A stretch of DNA of 64,000 nt. Source: Patescibacteria group bacterium (GTDB taxonomy: Bacteria > Patescibacteriota > Microgenomatia > UBA1406 > GWC2-37-13). A program made the position numbers and the translations under genes. Shown piece after piece: positions 27,490-37,500 of this stretch. The notes beneath the pieces were generated by a model. That model worked only from the letters and a program-made list of their open reading frames with translations. It had not been told where the DNA came from and ran no database searches. Numbering within the stretch: position 1 is the first letter of the stretch; each line of letters starts with the position of its first letter. The stretch is taken from NCBI GenBank assembly GCA_026415975.1, contig JAOAFZ010000001.1, forward strand, positions 62,001 to 126,000. The letters are read 5' to 3'.

Positions 27490-30078
27490 CTATCGATACA
27501 CGACTGCAAAATAGCCGTATTCCGAACTTACCATTGCGACTGTGTTATTTTGCCAGTTTATGACCGGTTTTCCGGGCAGTGGTCGCCACCTTTTTTGCGA
27601 ATGGACGTATCGTGCGATACGAAGTCTGTCTGCACTAATCTTTCTTTCTGCAAGCACACTTCTGTCAAAAGGAATCATAACTATCCCCGGCTCGGCAAAC
27701 TCAACTATGGGGTAACCGTTGAAAGCAGACACGACTTGTATATTGTATATCTCTCCTGCAGTATTCAATCCTTGACTCCACGGTAAGGGTATAGATTCCA
27801 TGGTGTTCAGGGAAAGCTCCCAGGGGTGCACTCTACTAAAAAGCACGTGGAGATCGTGGGGTGTCGCGGAGCGAGGTATGAAGACTTGTACAGATTCTGT
27901 CTCCTCGCTTCCGGAAACAAACCCCGTCCCGTTGGACAAGGCGTGTGGACCAAGGTGGGAGCAATAACGGAAGTTTTCGGGACAATTTGCTGGTCGTTGA
28001 CCTTTTTCATCCTGAGCAGGCTGATCAGGAAGATAGCTTCCCTCAGGCGATAGACTAATAACAGCAGCAACAACAGAGCGTGCGGGTGCCGTAAAATTAA
28101 TGGTTACCACTCCACTTTCTCCAGCACTTGCCGTAACTTCCGGAAAAGACTCTCCCGGTTTCACACTAAGCGACTTCACTGGGCTTTCAGCAGTGTTTGT
28201 TTCGGACGCTTCATAGAAGTTAATCTGAATAGATGAGTATCGCGGCAAGCCTTGCAAGGCAACGGGCTTTTCAACAACGACCTCGCTATCATTTGTTAGT
28301 GCGACAGCATAGAACCCCTTATCATCTGTCACGCCAAGCAGCTCCGGTTGATTTGTAAGTTTTATCGCCGATAATATTGGCATTTCAGTATTCGGGAGTG
28401 ATTCAACCACAAACATACCCTCTTTCTTGCCCAGGCCAAGTTGTACACTTAAAAGTCTCCAAGTCCTTGCTTGCGGCAAAAGAACTGCCTCATTGTTTAC
28501 CCATCTATAAAAAGATTGACTCCCCTGTCCTGTATATGGCAGAAGTGCATAGTAGTTTGCAAAATCTATCTTTGATTTTAAAAATTGGGATAGTTTTCTT
28601 CCGGTATAACTAATAGCCTCTTTTTCGGTATGTCTTTTTTCAGACGTGTTGTTGCCATCCGAGCTTGCATTCCACTCGGTAATGCCGATTCGAATGTCTG
28701 AGCGATTTCTGGCTATTTTTACACTATGAAAGCCAGGAGTTGGAGTAACTCCTCGATCGCGATAGGATGGTTCTTCGGTGGTATAGTTATGGTAGCTTAC
28801 CCAGTCAACCAGAGAGCCGGTGACTGGATCAGCAAGCAGTGTATCGAGAAATTGGCTCTGATCTGGGGAATGTGCCGCCACAGCAATAATTGGTATAGAG
28901 GAGTTAACTTCACGCACTCCCGCGGCGGAATGTTTAAAGAGCTCTTTATAGGCGTGCACCGCCTGACCTGGATCGTAAGGACTGCCCCGAAGATCGAAAA
29001 ACTTGCCGCTCGTGTAACCAACAAGACTATCGGTATAGAGTGATGGCTCATTCCAGATTTCCGCGTAGTCTGTAAGATCATCAACAAGATCAAAACTCTT
29101 CTTTACGATATCTTTATATATAGCCATGTCTTGAGGGACTCCAAAAATGGTTCCAGAATATGTCAACCAAGTCGGCGCATAGTCCACAATAATAATCGTT
29201 TTCATACCCCTGTCTTTTGCCATTTGCAGTCGTGCTCTGAGATCAGCAAGGTGTGAGCTGTTCCATGTGGAGGGATCTCGGATATTATTTACATTGTTTT
29301 GCCAGTCACTCAACGTTACCCCACCGGGAAACGATGGCAATCCAGTAAAAAAGTTGTTAATGCTAAGATCAAGCCGTACCATGGAAACACCAACGTCGCT
29401 TAGTTTATTCCATGCGTCGACATGAGAAACGCTAGGAGAGTGGGTACCTCCGAAAATTAGTGGCGAAACCTCTCTAACTTTTACTCCATAATTAACTCGA
29501 TAGTCCGGCAGATCAGTTGGTGTCGGATACGGCAGCGAGGGAGAAAGAGAGCGTATGAGCAGATTGTCCAATCGCCACATCAGCGGGTACGAAGAAGAGG
29601 AAATGTTTGTTGAGTAAAACTTGATGGCGTTCTCACCCTCACTTTGGAGTAGCGGTTCAGAGTCGGTTGCAGAGTGATTCCAGCCCGACGGCTCCGGATT
29701 AGAAGCCTGCCAAACTTTAATCCGTAGCGTCGTTGGGTTTTTACCAGTAACTTCCGCCTTAAGCATATACTCGGTATTTACCAGGCTTGCAACTGGCACG
29801 GAAACGTCTGTTACTATTCTTGTGTTTTTACCGTTAACTTGCTTGAATAGTCCAAGTACAATATTTGCTCCCTCCCTGAATGATGCCTGAAGTACGTATT
29901 CATCGCGTAAATAGTTTTGCGACCGTGCAATAAATGCCACAGAAGAGTATGCGCCAGCTCCGGTGATTGGTGACCCATACCTAAACTTTGCCTGCATAAC
30001 TGGATTTTCGGAGCGAAAGTCGGAGGCAGCGATATACTTTAGTTCTATTGTTGTTTTCAAGCAATACTCTTCCCTCAC
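27490..30078 (-). CDS. Secreted clan GH-A glycoside hydrolase, larger ORF of a frameshifted gene
   Basis: 862 codons, but the first 25 or so are probably not translated as such: the natural reading enters from the upstream ORF near 30035. Domains: a jellyroll-like module (about 25-190; GNPTT-like TTLRIKVWQASNPEPSGW), then a TIM barrel (about 200-530) with acid/base Glu in EIWNEPS (about 343) and nucleophile Glu in GITEWNAS (about 467), and beta-sandwich C-terminal parts to residue 862. NEP and TEW in this order fit clan GH-A (for example GH39/GH30/GH5-like). The exact family and sugar are not assignable by eye. Confidence 0.8.
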   Translation of the reverse strand: MREEYCLKTTIELKYIAASDFRSENPVMQAKFRYGSPITGAGAYSSVAFIARSQNYLRDEYVLQASFREGANIVLGLFKQVNGKNTRIVTDVSVPVASLVNTEYMLKAEVTGKNPTTLRIKVWQASNPEPSGWNHSATDSEPLLQSEGENAIKFYSTNISSSSYPLMWRLDNLLIRSLSPSLPYPTPTDLPDYRVNYGVKVREVSPLIFGGTHSPSVSHVDAWNKLSDVGVSMVRLDLSINNFFTGLPSFPGGVTLSDWQNNVNNIRDPSTWNSSHLADLRARLQMAKDRGMKTIIIVDYAPTWLTYSGTIFGVPQDMAIYKDIVKKSFDLVDDLTDYAEIWNEPSLYTDSLVGYTSGKFFDLRGSPYDPGQAVHAYKELFKHSAAGVREVNSSIPIIAVAAHSPDQSQFLDTLLADPVTGSLVDWVSYHNYTTEEPSYRDRGVTPTPGFHSVKIARNRSDIRIGITEWNASSDGNNTSEKRHTEKEAISYTGRKLSQFLKSKIDFANYYALLPYTGQGSQSFYRWVNNEAVLLPQARTWRLLSVQLGLGKKEGMFVVESLPNTEMPILSAIKLTNQPELLGVTDDKGFYAVALTNDSEVVVEKPVALQGLPRYSSIQINFYEASETNTAESPVKSLSVKPGESFPEVTASAGESGVVTINFTAPARSVVAAVISLSPEGSYLPDQPAQDEKGQRPANCPENFRYCSHLGPHALSNGTGFVSGSEETESVQVFIPRSATPHDLHVLFSRVHPWELSLNTMESIPLPWSQGLNTAGEIYNIQVVSAFNGYPIVEFAEPGIVMIPFDRSVLAERKISADRLRIARYVHSQKRWRPLPGKPVINWQNNTVAMVSSEYGYFAVVYR

Positions 30079-31054
30079 CTTCCTCGACTGAATAGGTAGA
30101 TTGTGATCCGCTGAAAATGGTATACACCCCTCCTATTTCTGCATTGCCCCAGGTATCATACAGATTCCTCGAGAAAGTGTCAGAGAGATGAGTGTGAAGG
30201 AACGGTGTTGGAGTGGGTGTCGGTGAAGGGAGAATAACAGAGTTCTCGGTAGAGTAGTTGTCAAACTGAGCCTGTACAGGAAAGACAGCGCTATCTATGT
30301 TGACAGGGTAGGTCATGATCCCGGAAGACCCAGCATTCTGAAGCACAGGTTCATTATCGGTAGCAGAGAGTGTCCAGCTAGTAGGCTCAGATAGGTTAGC
30401 CCTCCACACTTTTATTCTGACGGTAGTGGGATTACTTCCGATAACCTCGGTGCGAACCAGGTAGTCCACGTTTTCAACAAAAACTGTGTTCGGAGCAGTT
30501 GTATCAGTCGTAAGCGCCGTTTGCGTACCGTTCACTATTTTTCTTAGTCCAACAACCGAGTTGAGACCGTTTCCCCGAAACGTCACCGAGGGCCGGTACT
30601 CCGTGTTCAGTGGAGTCTGTATTCTAGCTGCGAAGGTAATAGTAACTGTTGCCGACGTGTTAAGAGCCTTATTGATTCGAACTCGAGACAGAACGGACGT
30701 GTTGGTGAATTGGACGCCCGGCACGTACAAACCGCGATTTGATGTGTTCGCAAGCGAGATTGTCCCATATTCTCCATTTACGGCGAAAGAACTAGCACTT
30801 CCCGATGAAATAACCCATGCATGACCACTTGTACTTGTACCCCATCCATTGGCAACCGTGCGTGTAAATTCGTCAATAACATGCGAACTTGCCCGCGCGA
30901 GTGGAACTAAAAACAACCGCGACACAAAGAAAACAGCTAGAAACGCGACGGCAAGAAAAAACAACTTCTTTGCAGACATAGCTAAAAATTCTTCGTCGGC
31001 AGGACGGCTAAAAAGGAACTTTAACACAAACCACACCGTGCGCAACCACGCCAC
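29981..31054 (-). CDS. N-terminal ORF of the frameshifted glycosidase: membrane anchor and carbohydrate-binding-like module
   Basis: 357 codons from GTG 31054; TATAGT lies 8 nt upstream and TTTACA 16 bp before that. A hydrophobic anchor or signal (FFLAVAFLAVFFVSRLFLV, about 31-50) is followed by a jellyroll-like module (about 55-270; TVRIKVWRANLSEPTSW), a SPTPTPTP linker (about 278-288) and the start of a second copy (LSDTFSRNLYDTWGNAEIGG). That copy is completed in the next ORF. The ORFs overlap by 98 nt in different frames, and the modules align only if the frame changes by one near 30030-30045. The last 25 or so residues printed by this frame are therefore spurious. Confidence 0.75.
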   Translation of the reverse strand: MAWLRTVWFVLKFLFSRPADEEFLAMSAKKLFFLAVAFLAVFFVSRLFLVPLARASSHVIDEFTRTVANGWGTSTSGHAWVISSGSASSFAVNGEYGTISLANTSNRGLYVPGVQFTNTSVLSRVRINKALNTSATVTITFAARIQTPLNTEYRPSVTFRGNGLNSVVGLRKIVNGTQTALTTDTTAPNTVFVENVDYLVRTEVIGSNPTTVRIKVWRANLSEPTSWTLSATDNEPVLQNAGSSGIMTYPVNIDSAVFPVQAQFDNYSTENSVILPSPTPTPTPFLHTHLSDTFSRNLYDTWGNAEIGGVYTIFSGSQSTYSVEEGEGRVLLENNNRTKVYRCLRLSLRKSSYAGKV

Positions 31055-31062
31055 ACATTATG

Positions 31063-31090
31063 ACTATACCAAATTGCAAAAGATTGTAAA
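31063..31090 (-). promoter_or_regulatory. Promoter of the glycosidase gene
   Basis: Minus strand TTTACA (31090-31085), 16 bp, TATAGT (31068-31063), 8 nt before GTG 31054. Confidence 0.5.
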
Positions 31091-31176
31091 CGGGTTTTTT
31101 ACTACAGGTAGAATTTTAAAAATGTAAAGTTACAAGAAAGAGGTGCTGGTGATTTAGCGATACATAAGACTTACGG

Positions 31177-32682
31177 CTAAACCAACATGGTAGCTACTCT
31201 GTCGAGGTTCGGGTAACCAGTTTGTAGGGCAGGGAAAATATCGTTATTAAAGATCTTAGCGTCGATAAGATCATACATGTGCCCATAAAGGACCGAAAGT
31301 CTTATAAATTGACGATAGAGAGTAAGCGAACTATGTAAGTACCCATCAGCAAAATAAAATATTTCGGCTAGTGCACCGTTTTTCAACTTATCTGCCCAAT
31401 GTCTTATAGCGTTTACGTGATCAGAGTACACATCAAGACCAGCTACATATTCGACAAAATCATCATATCGTCTGGGGTCCTTCCAACGAGGACTCAGTAA
31501 TAGCATAAATCCGGGAGGCAAGCAATTTTTTATATGAAAAAATGATGATATAAATTCGGCTGTTTTCTCGTCAATTTGCCTTAGATTAGCTACTGTTCCA
31601 TTGGAGATGATCTCATCTGGCATGATAACGTACCGTGAGCTAGGTGGCATACTGATTGCGGTCGCAATACGAGCAACTAGCCTTAACCTGCTAAAAGACC
31701 TTGACATATCTACGGCTTTCTTTTCAAGATGAGACAATTGCTCTTTCCTCTTGACAGGATCATTAGTTTTTTTTGCGGTCTTGCGCTTCTTATTAATATC
31801 ATCTAAATATGGCACGTCCCTATAGAGTATTTCTGATAAGAAGTGATGAATTAATCTGTGCGGATTTCCCGTACTGTAGTTTGAAACAGGAAAAGTGTTG
31901 GTATAGAATGACTGATCCAAAACTCCACTTAATATTGTGCTTATTAGTTTATCAAGAGCTTCAGGGTTCAAACTGGTGAAGTATCCAACAAAACAAGATT
32001 TTACAAAATCTTCAGTTAGAAACGGCATTAGTTTGGCTATCTGTTCCCTTAATGAAGATTCTCCACTAACAATTGGAAATAAAAACTTCCTAACTATTTC
32101 AACCATTGCCAACTCTACGGAAGATCCTTCAATCTCTCGTGTGGCAGTGTATTTTGAGAGCATTCCTTCACCAATACTTTTTAGATTGCGCAGGTAGTTA
32201 ATTTGCCACTCATTAAATTTAAGTAGTTCTAATTTACTACAAATATCTGCCTCATTTCCGAGGGTAACCCCACCAAACGCAGTCTTGGCAACCGATATCA
32301 ATTCATTTTCACCATAAATGACCTGGGAAGCACCAAGGAGCCTACGAATCCGTTGCATAAGGGTGGTATAGTTGATTCCTTGAGATTTCAGCTCATTGTA
32401 AAGTTCTGCACGAGTAGTACCTCCTTCACCCTTAGCACTGATATGTCCAATAATTGCAGCGTCTAGTTCAGAATATTTTCCTATCTTCATGTTTAGGGTT
32501 CCCATGTGAGTTGCGGTCAATGCAAGCGTACGTGGATCTTCTCCTTTGTTTTTAAGTTCATTCACTACTGCGCAAAGTAGCATAAACTGCATGAGACCTT
32601 CATCTGTGGGTTCTTTATCTCCATCACCCAAATTCACTGTTTCAGTTTTTGGCAAATGGTGTATATTTCCCTCAAGAGTCAT
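31177..32682 (-). CDS. Hypothetical protein with winged-helix-like segment
   Basis: 501 aa, no family recognised. There is no signal peptide or membrane helix, so it should be cytoplasmic. Residues about 70-130 (LDAAIIGHISAKGEGGTTRAELYNELKSQG and following) look like a winged-helix DNA-binding unit. The rest is helical, with a Lys-rich stretch (NKKRKTAKKTNDPVKRKEQ, about 290-308). Base composition is AT-rich compared with the flanking housekeeping genes. It stands alone between the glycosidase and a decayed IS, so it is probably accessory. Regulator or replication-type accessory protein are both possible. Confidence 0.7.
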   Translation of the reverse strand: MTLEGNIHHLPKTETVNLGDGDKEPTDEGLMQFMLLCAVVNELKNKGEDPRTLALTATHMGTLNMKIGKYSELDAAIIGHISAKGEGGTTRAELYNELKSQGINYTTLMQRIRRLLGASQVIYGENELISVAKTAFGGVTLGNEADICSKLELLKFNEWQINYLRNLKSIGEGMLSKYTATREIEGSSVELAMVEIVRKFLFPIVSGESSLREQIAKLMPFLTEDFVKSCFVGYFTSLNPEALDKLISTILSGVLDQSFYTNTFPVSNYSTGNPHRLIHHFLSEILYRDVPYLDDINKKRKTAKKTNDPVKRKEQLSHLEKKAVDMSRSFSRLRLVARIATAISMPPSSRYVIMPDEIISNGTVANLRQIDEKTAEFISSFFHIKNCLPPGFMLLLSPRWKDPRRYDDFVEYVAGLDVYSDHVNAIRHWADKLKNGALAEIFYFADGYLHSSLTLYRQFIRLSVLYGHMYDLIDAKIFNNDIFPALQTGYPNLDRVATMLV

Positions 32683-33370
32683 AGTAATTACATTCTTATA
32701 GAATTATTTCTGTTAACAGTCTGGTTATTATTAAAAATAACCCAACGCCTAAAAATTAAAAATAGTATTTATCTGGTGGAATTATAGTATTATACTATTT
32801 TTTGACGTATAATTCCATAGCTTTGTGTTTTCCCCTCAGTTCATTGACTCCATTAGTAGAAGTACGCGTGGACACGGGTTGCGACAAAACCAAGGGGGTC
32901 TGAGTTGCAGGCGGTGGTGTATAAGCTACGGGGCTTGTCGGCTTTGTGGTAGTGAACTGTGCTGAAGGTAGCTATTCTTCGAGCTAAATCATGTAATCCA
33001 TATTGTTAACTACGTTGAGGTAATTTGCGTATTTATATCGCTTCAGCTCATATCTCATATGATACCACATGATAAGAATAGAGAGGCGTGAGAAGAGGGT
33101 TGCTGAGATGCTGATGAAGGTTCAAACGTGTCTATTGATTGTTTTATTTAGTGCAAACAGTGTTATTTTGATTAAGAACCATAACCTGTTGTAACGTTGT
33201 CCCAGTATATCTCTCACCTGATTTTGACCTGTAGTAGTCACTGATATTAACGGCAAGCAGTATGCAGTGTTTACTTTTCATACCGTAAAAGTGAACAATC
33301 TCTGACTGCGGTTGATTAACAGCTCCTGGAAGACTGAACACGGGAATAGCGCACATGTTATAAAGCTATA
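32683..33370. other. Intergenic region with decayed coding remnant and inverted repeat
   Basis: About 690 nt without a convincing intact gene. It holds a perfect 10-bp inverted repeat (TGGAATTATA 32777-32786, TATAATTCCA 32808-32817) and an open minus-strand frame 32795-32971 with no ATG start that reads as a Pro/Thr-rich linker and a basic end (ELRGKHKAMELYVKK). A 70-codon minus frame at 33144-33356 is open but has no supporting feature. The region leads into the IS3 remnant and is probably decayed accessory DNA. Confidence 0.5.
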
Positions 33371-33652
33371 GGACAAGAAAAGAGGCACTTTACGGCTGAG
33401 TTTAGCAAAAGTTGCAGTAGAGGCATTGAAAGGGATAGAAACCGTGAGTGAATTAGCGGAATGGTTTCAGTTTAATCCGGTGCAAGTCGGCAAATGGAAA
33501 CAAAAGCTGCTTGAAATCTCTACGCATATTTTTATCAAGGATGAGAAGAAAAAATTGGAGCGGGGGAGGGGATAATAGAGCATTTGTTTCGACAGGAGGA
33601 AGAAACTCTTGGCCAGATATCCGAATTGGGAAAAAGATTTGAAAAAGGGTAA
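33371..33652 (+). mobile_element. Degraded IS3-family orfA remnant
   Basis: Joining frames gives RHFTAEF, then KVAVEALKGIETVSELAEWF, NPVQVGKWKQKLLE, KDEKKKLE, and after stops EHLFRQEEETLGQISELGK. This is the order of the helix-turn-helix OrfA transposase of IS3-type elements, which normally continues into a leucine-zipper-like end. At least two frameshifts and two tandem stops (near 33571-33577) break it. OrfB and clear terminal repeats are not found, so it is not mobile. Confidence 0.7.
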
Positions 33653-33875
33653 AAGACGATTAGAAATATACGAGGCTCGGTTACCCAAATATGTCTGTAT
33701 AGAAGTACGTGGGTCAGGAATAAGAGAAGGAATTATAGCGAAACCGAGAAGGGAATTTATGCAACTTCTTGAGTATGCAGCAAGTAGGATACCTGATAAT
33801 GATAAAATGCGTATCTGTTTAATGATCCCACCCATGGTTCTGTTAAAAATCTTGAACATAGTTCACGGTGCTTAG
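33609..33875 (+). pseudogene. Upstream half of a hypothetical gene interrupted by in-frame TAG
   Basis: From TTG 33609 (an AGGAGG lies 9 nt before it) the frame codes for 88 residues rich in Arg/Lys (RYPNWEKDLKKGKRRLEIYE, ICLMIPPMVLLKILNIVHGA) and stops at TAG 33873. The frame continues without another stop through ELLRERYEELQIR into the ORF at 33915, so both halves were probably one protein of about 280 residues. Family unknown. The start overlaps the decayed IS3 orfA in another frame. Confidence 0.4.
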
Positions 33876-33914
33876 GAATTACTTAGGGAAAGATATGAAG
33901 AACTCCAAATACGT

Positions 33915-34454
33915 ATGGACGATGACAAAAGGATAGTGTACCCAACAGAACTCCTAATCAAAAAATTAGGTGAAAGGTATGCGGCCTATCAGTCTATTGC
34001 CCGGTCAATTTTTGGCAAAGAAGTACCGATGCCAATTACTGACCTACGAGATCTGGCTAGAATCAGGCCTGCTAGTCAGCTCCGTCTTGATACATTTTCT
34101 AGAACTGCTGGAAATGCAGGGGCTGTACCAGAATTCCAGAGGTCAGAGAGAGTATCCAATTTGCTTGAGGCACTATGGAAAGTTAGTGTTGCGGAAAAGG
34201 CTCTGTATCTTCATAGGCTATTGCATGCTCAACCGTGTCTAAAACTGCCAAAAAGTGTTCAAACAGAAGGAATGAATGGAGGTTATGGTGGGTATCAAAT
34301 CATGACGGGTTCTTTTAATGGAATATTGAGTGGTACTATCCCAGAATATCAAAGGTATACTACAGAAGAAGTGCGTGCGGTTTTGCAGGTTTTTGAAAGC
34401 TTTAAAAACGGAATTGTGAAGATTTCTCACCTTCCCATCCCCAGGTATTTTTAG
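33915..34454 (+). CDS. Hypothetical protein, probably the downstream half of a broken gene
   Basis: 179 aa from ATG 33915. Helical, no membrane segment or signal. A Gly/Tyr-rich stretch (TEGMNGGYGGYQIMTGSFNG) lies near residue 120. It is in the same frame as the 88-aa ORF just upstream, separated only by TAG at 33873 and about 13 sense codons. No homolog is recognised. It may still be translated on its own from ATG 33915. Confidence 0.5.
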   Translation: MDDDKRIVYPTELLIKKLGERYAAYQSIARSIFGKEVPMPITDLRDLARIRPASQLRLDTFSRTAGNAGAVPEFQRSERVSNLLEALWKVSVAEKALYLHRLLHAQPCLKLPKSVQTEGMNGGYGGYQIMTGSFNGILSGTIPEYQRYTTEEVRAVLQVFESFKNGIVKISHLPIPRYF

Positions 34455-34576
34455 TGATTCATGCTTTTACCCATGCTTGAATATAGTGTTATGTTAAACG
34501 GCATGCAATACACTGCTCATGCTCCAGCCTTTTATGCTTGCAACCATTAATACTATAAGATACAATATTGTGAGGC

Positions 34577-37500
34577 ATGTCACTCGAAAATCCACAGTTT
34601 CTACCTAATGCAGAACCTCCCGAGACCACAGTATCTGAAAATCTAGCTGGGGAGCAATCCGGGTGGTTTCGTAATAATGAAAAAATCGATGCGCTTTTCG
34701 ATACTTCTCTGTCCTTTGAGGATTACACTCAGAGGGTAACCTATGTGTCGCAGTCTATTGCGGAAACTGTCGCTAAAAATCCTGTCGAGGGGTGGGAACT
34801 TCTGGAATACCTGCATTTTGCGGGAAATAATCCAAGTGAGGCCGCTCAAAGAAAGCTTCAAGATTTACTAAGAGCTCTATCTACGCATCTTTCTACGGCT
34901 GACCGGCCTTCATTAAAGCAGTTTGATGTATTGACGGATGACGATGTTCAACGGATTCTCTATTTGGCTGATGTTGGTGGTCGCCTATCCCGATTGAGTG
35001 CTCCCGCGGAGGAAAACCCACACCGGAGAAAAAAGGCCAGACCGGAACCAACCGTTGTTTCTCCGGTTCTCGAGGAATTCAAAGCACAAATCACATCCGA
35101 AGAAGCAGCGCGGAGGGTTCTTGGGATCTGGCGTGATGCGATACCGCATCTAAAATCAGACGAAGCACGGCTGCTCTACTCGCAAGTAAGGGCAAAATGC
35201 CGGTCATTCCGACTCCAGAGGTTCTGCGAGAAAGTCGTGCGTCCAGGAAACCGCGTGCTCATTCCTGTTGCGGGAGCTGTGTCTTCCGCAGCATGGGGTG
35301 CTCCAGCACTTTCCTCACCACTGCCCTGGCCTCTTGATGATCCAATGTTGCTTGCTATTGCGGGTGGTACGGGTGCCGGTGGCCTCGCGACACTTGCAGA
35401 ACATGCAAAACGCCTGTTGGATCCGAACAACAAGAAAAACCGACGCAAATTCAACTGGGTATTGAGGAATCTAGCTAACACAGTCTTAGCTACTATCACA
35501 GCTGTGGAGCTTTCCAGAGGGGCTGCTCCTCCCACCGTGGACTACAGAAACGGAGCACAATACTTGGGAACAACCGATGAATTGTCTGCTGAATCAATAC
35601 GACGTGGTATTTTGAAAAATCCGGAACGGATTCCTGAGATTCTCGTAGATGGGAGGACGGTGCGGCTTGAAGATATTGACTACGGGCTTACGGTACCTGT
35701 ACTCCAGGAAGATGGCAGTACTTCGTGGCGCACTGCACTTCCGATTGAATTTGTGGATTCTGCCACCGGAGAAAAATTACTTGTGTACCGGCGCACAATT
35801 TACGATGGGGACATAACTCCTGAGGAACTTCCGCCTCATTATCTTCGTTTTCTGAACGCAATGGAAGGTCTTAGCGGTGAAGAAGCTCCACTAGGTGAGA
35901 TTTTTGGATTCGCACCAATTACATCAACTGATGAGTTCATCGCGCGGATTTTGTCCCGGAATCTGAGTCCTTCGAATATTCTCAAGCTCTTTCGTGGCGA
36001 AAACCCTGACTTTAGTCGTGGGGGATCTGAAGTCCCTTCGCAGCTGGCGAAGGAGATATATGGACGAAGAAATTCGCGATCATTAATAGATCCTAGGATA
36101 CCAAACACTATCTACGACGAGGCCCGCTACCGCGAAGGCCTCGCATATGCGTGGCGACTTTATTGCGCACTGCGTGATGGCAAAGTTATTGCTCCTGAGT
36201 ACCTTCGGCAACGTGCCAAAGAGGATGCAATAGGTCTTGTTCCACCGGCAACTGCGGACAATAAACTTCAGGAGGTTTTATTTTTGTTGATTGAGCAAAT
36301 GGAGCGTCGTCTTGCCGGACGGCTTCTTGAATCAGACAAAGATTACGTGGCTGTTTACTCAAGAACTATTCGTATGGGCGCGGTTGTGGAGGAAGATCCA
36401 GAAAAAGGTGCAACTCCGGGTGTGGGCACAGAGATTCTTGGCACAACAGGAGCAGCCAGGTACCTGTTCGGTCGTCACTTGTCTGAACTAAACCGCGCAG
36501 AGACGATTGTGGTAATTATGAGTATCCCGCGAGCGCGGGAAACCTATGAGGCGTTTGCAGCGCACAGACGGGGTGAGCCGGGTGCCTTGCGCGAGTTGTC
36601 AGATCGATTCGAAAATTCGATAATCCTTCTTCAGAAGAAGGGAGTAATTACCCCTGCTGAGGCTGACGAGATCCGTGCAGAGGGTAAAGAAATATTTGAG
36701 AACAACGGATACTCGCTCCGCATCCCTCCGGAATTTCAAAATCTCTGGTACCCCGAGTTACCTTATGAGTTGCTATCTCAAGTTGATCCCTTCATATCAA
36801 GTACTCCAGCCGAGATAGCAGAGAAACCGGGTGTACTACTTACCGGACGGGGTATTCAGGTGCCCATTGAAACTGGTGGAGCATTTGCGCTCAGATTCAA
36901 GCCCCTTACAGCCGAAGCACTGGAGCTTTCCGGTAGGTTTGAAGCTCCGTTTTCTCAGAATCTTGAGCAGTTTCTCCTCTCCCGACTTGAGCTACGAATG
37001 CAAAATGATTATCCGTATTACGAATACTCAAGACCAAATGGGAGCAAAATACGATTACCTGCTTATGAGTATGCTCCGGGCGAGTATGTGCCGGGGCTGC
37101 ATATCGTAATTCTGGACGAAAAGGGGACGGTGATAGCAGAGTATGATCCTGCAAATACTGCACCGAATCCGATTATGCCAGCATCAGTGATAAAAGGGCC
37201 TATGTACGCACTAGCACGAATTTCCGGAGCAATAAGTGGCCCTGAAGAAGCTACCTCTGCCGTTCCTGGCCCTTATGCGTTTGCACCGGATATCACGGTT
37301 CGAAACGCAGGGAATGTGAGTATCCGACGCCTCACCTGGGCTGAAGCACTGGAAAGATCGCTCAATGTTCCATTCGCAGAATTGTTTAAGGGCATGATTG
37401 AGCAGGAGATACCTGGAGTTACTGATCCGCAGGAAAGAAACCGACTGAATTTTACCAGGTTGCAAAATGAACTCTACCGGCTTTTCGGTATACGCTTTAC

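Noticed and set aside
33144-33356. 70-aa minus-strand ORF
   Set aside because: No ribosome-binding site, no recognisable motif, and it lies in decayed DNA; kept only as part of the region description.
24382-33875. TAG read as sense codon (genetic code change)
   Set aside because: Both in-frame TAG cases lie in decayed genes, one with frameshifts too. Intact genes use TAA, TAG and TGA as stops, and RF2 is present.
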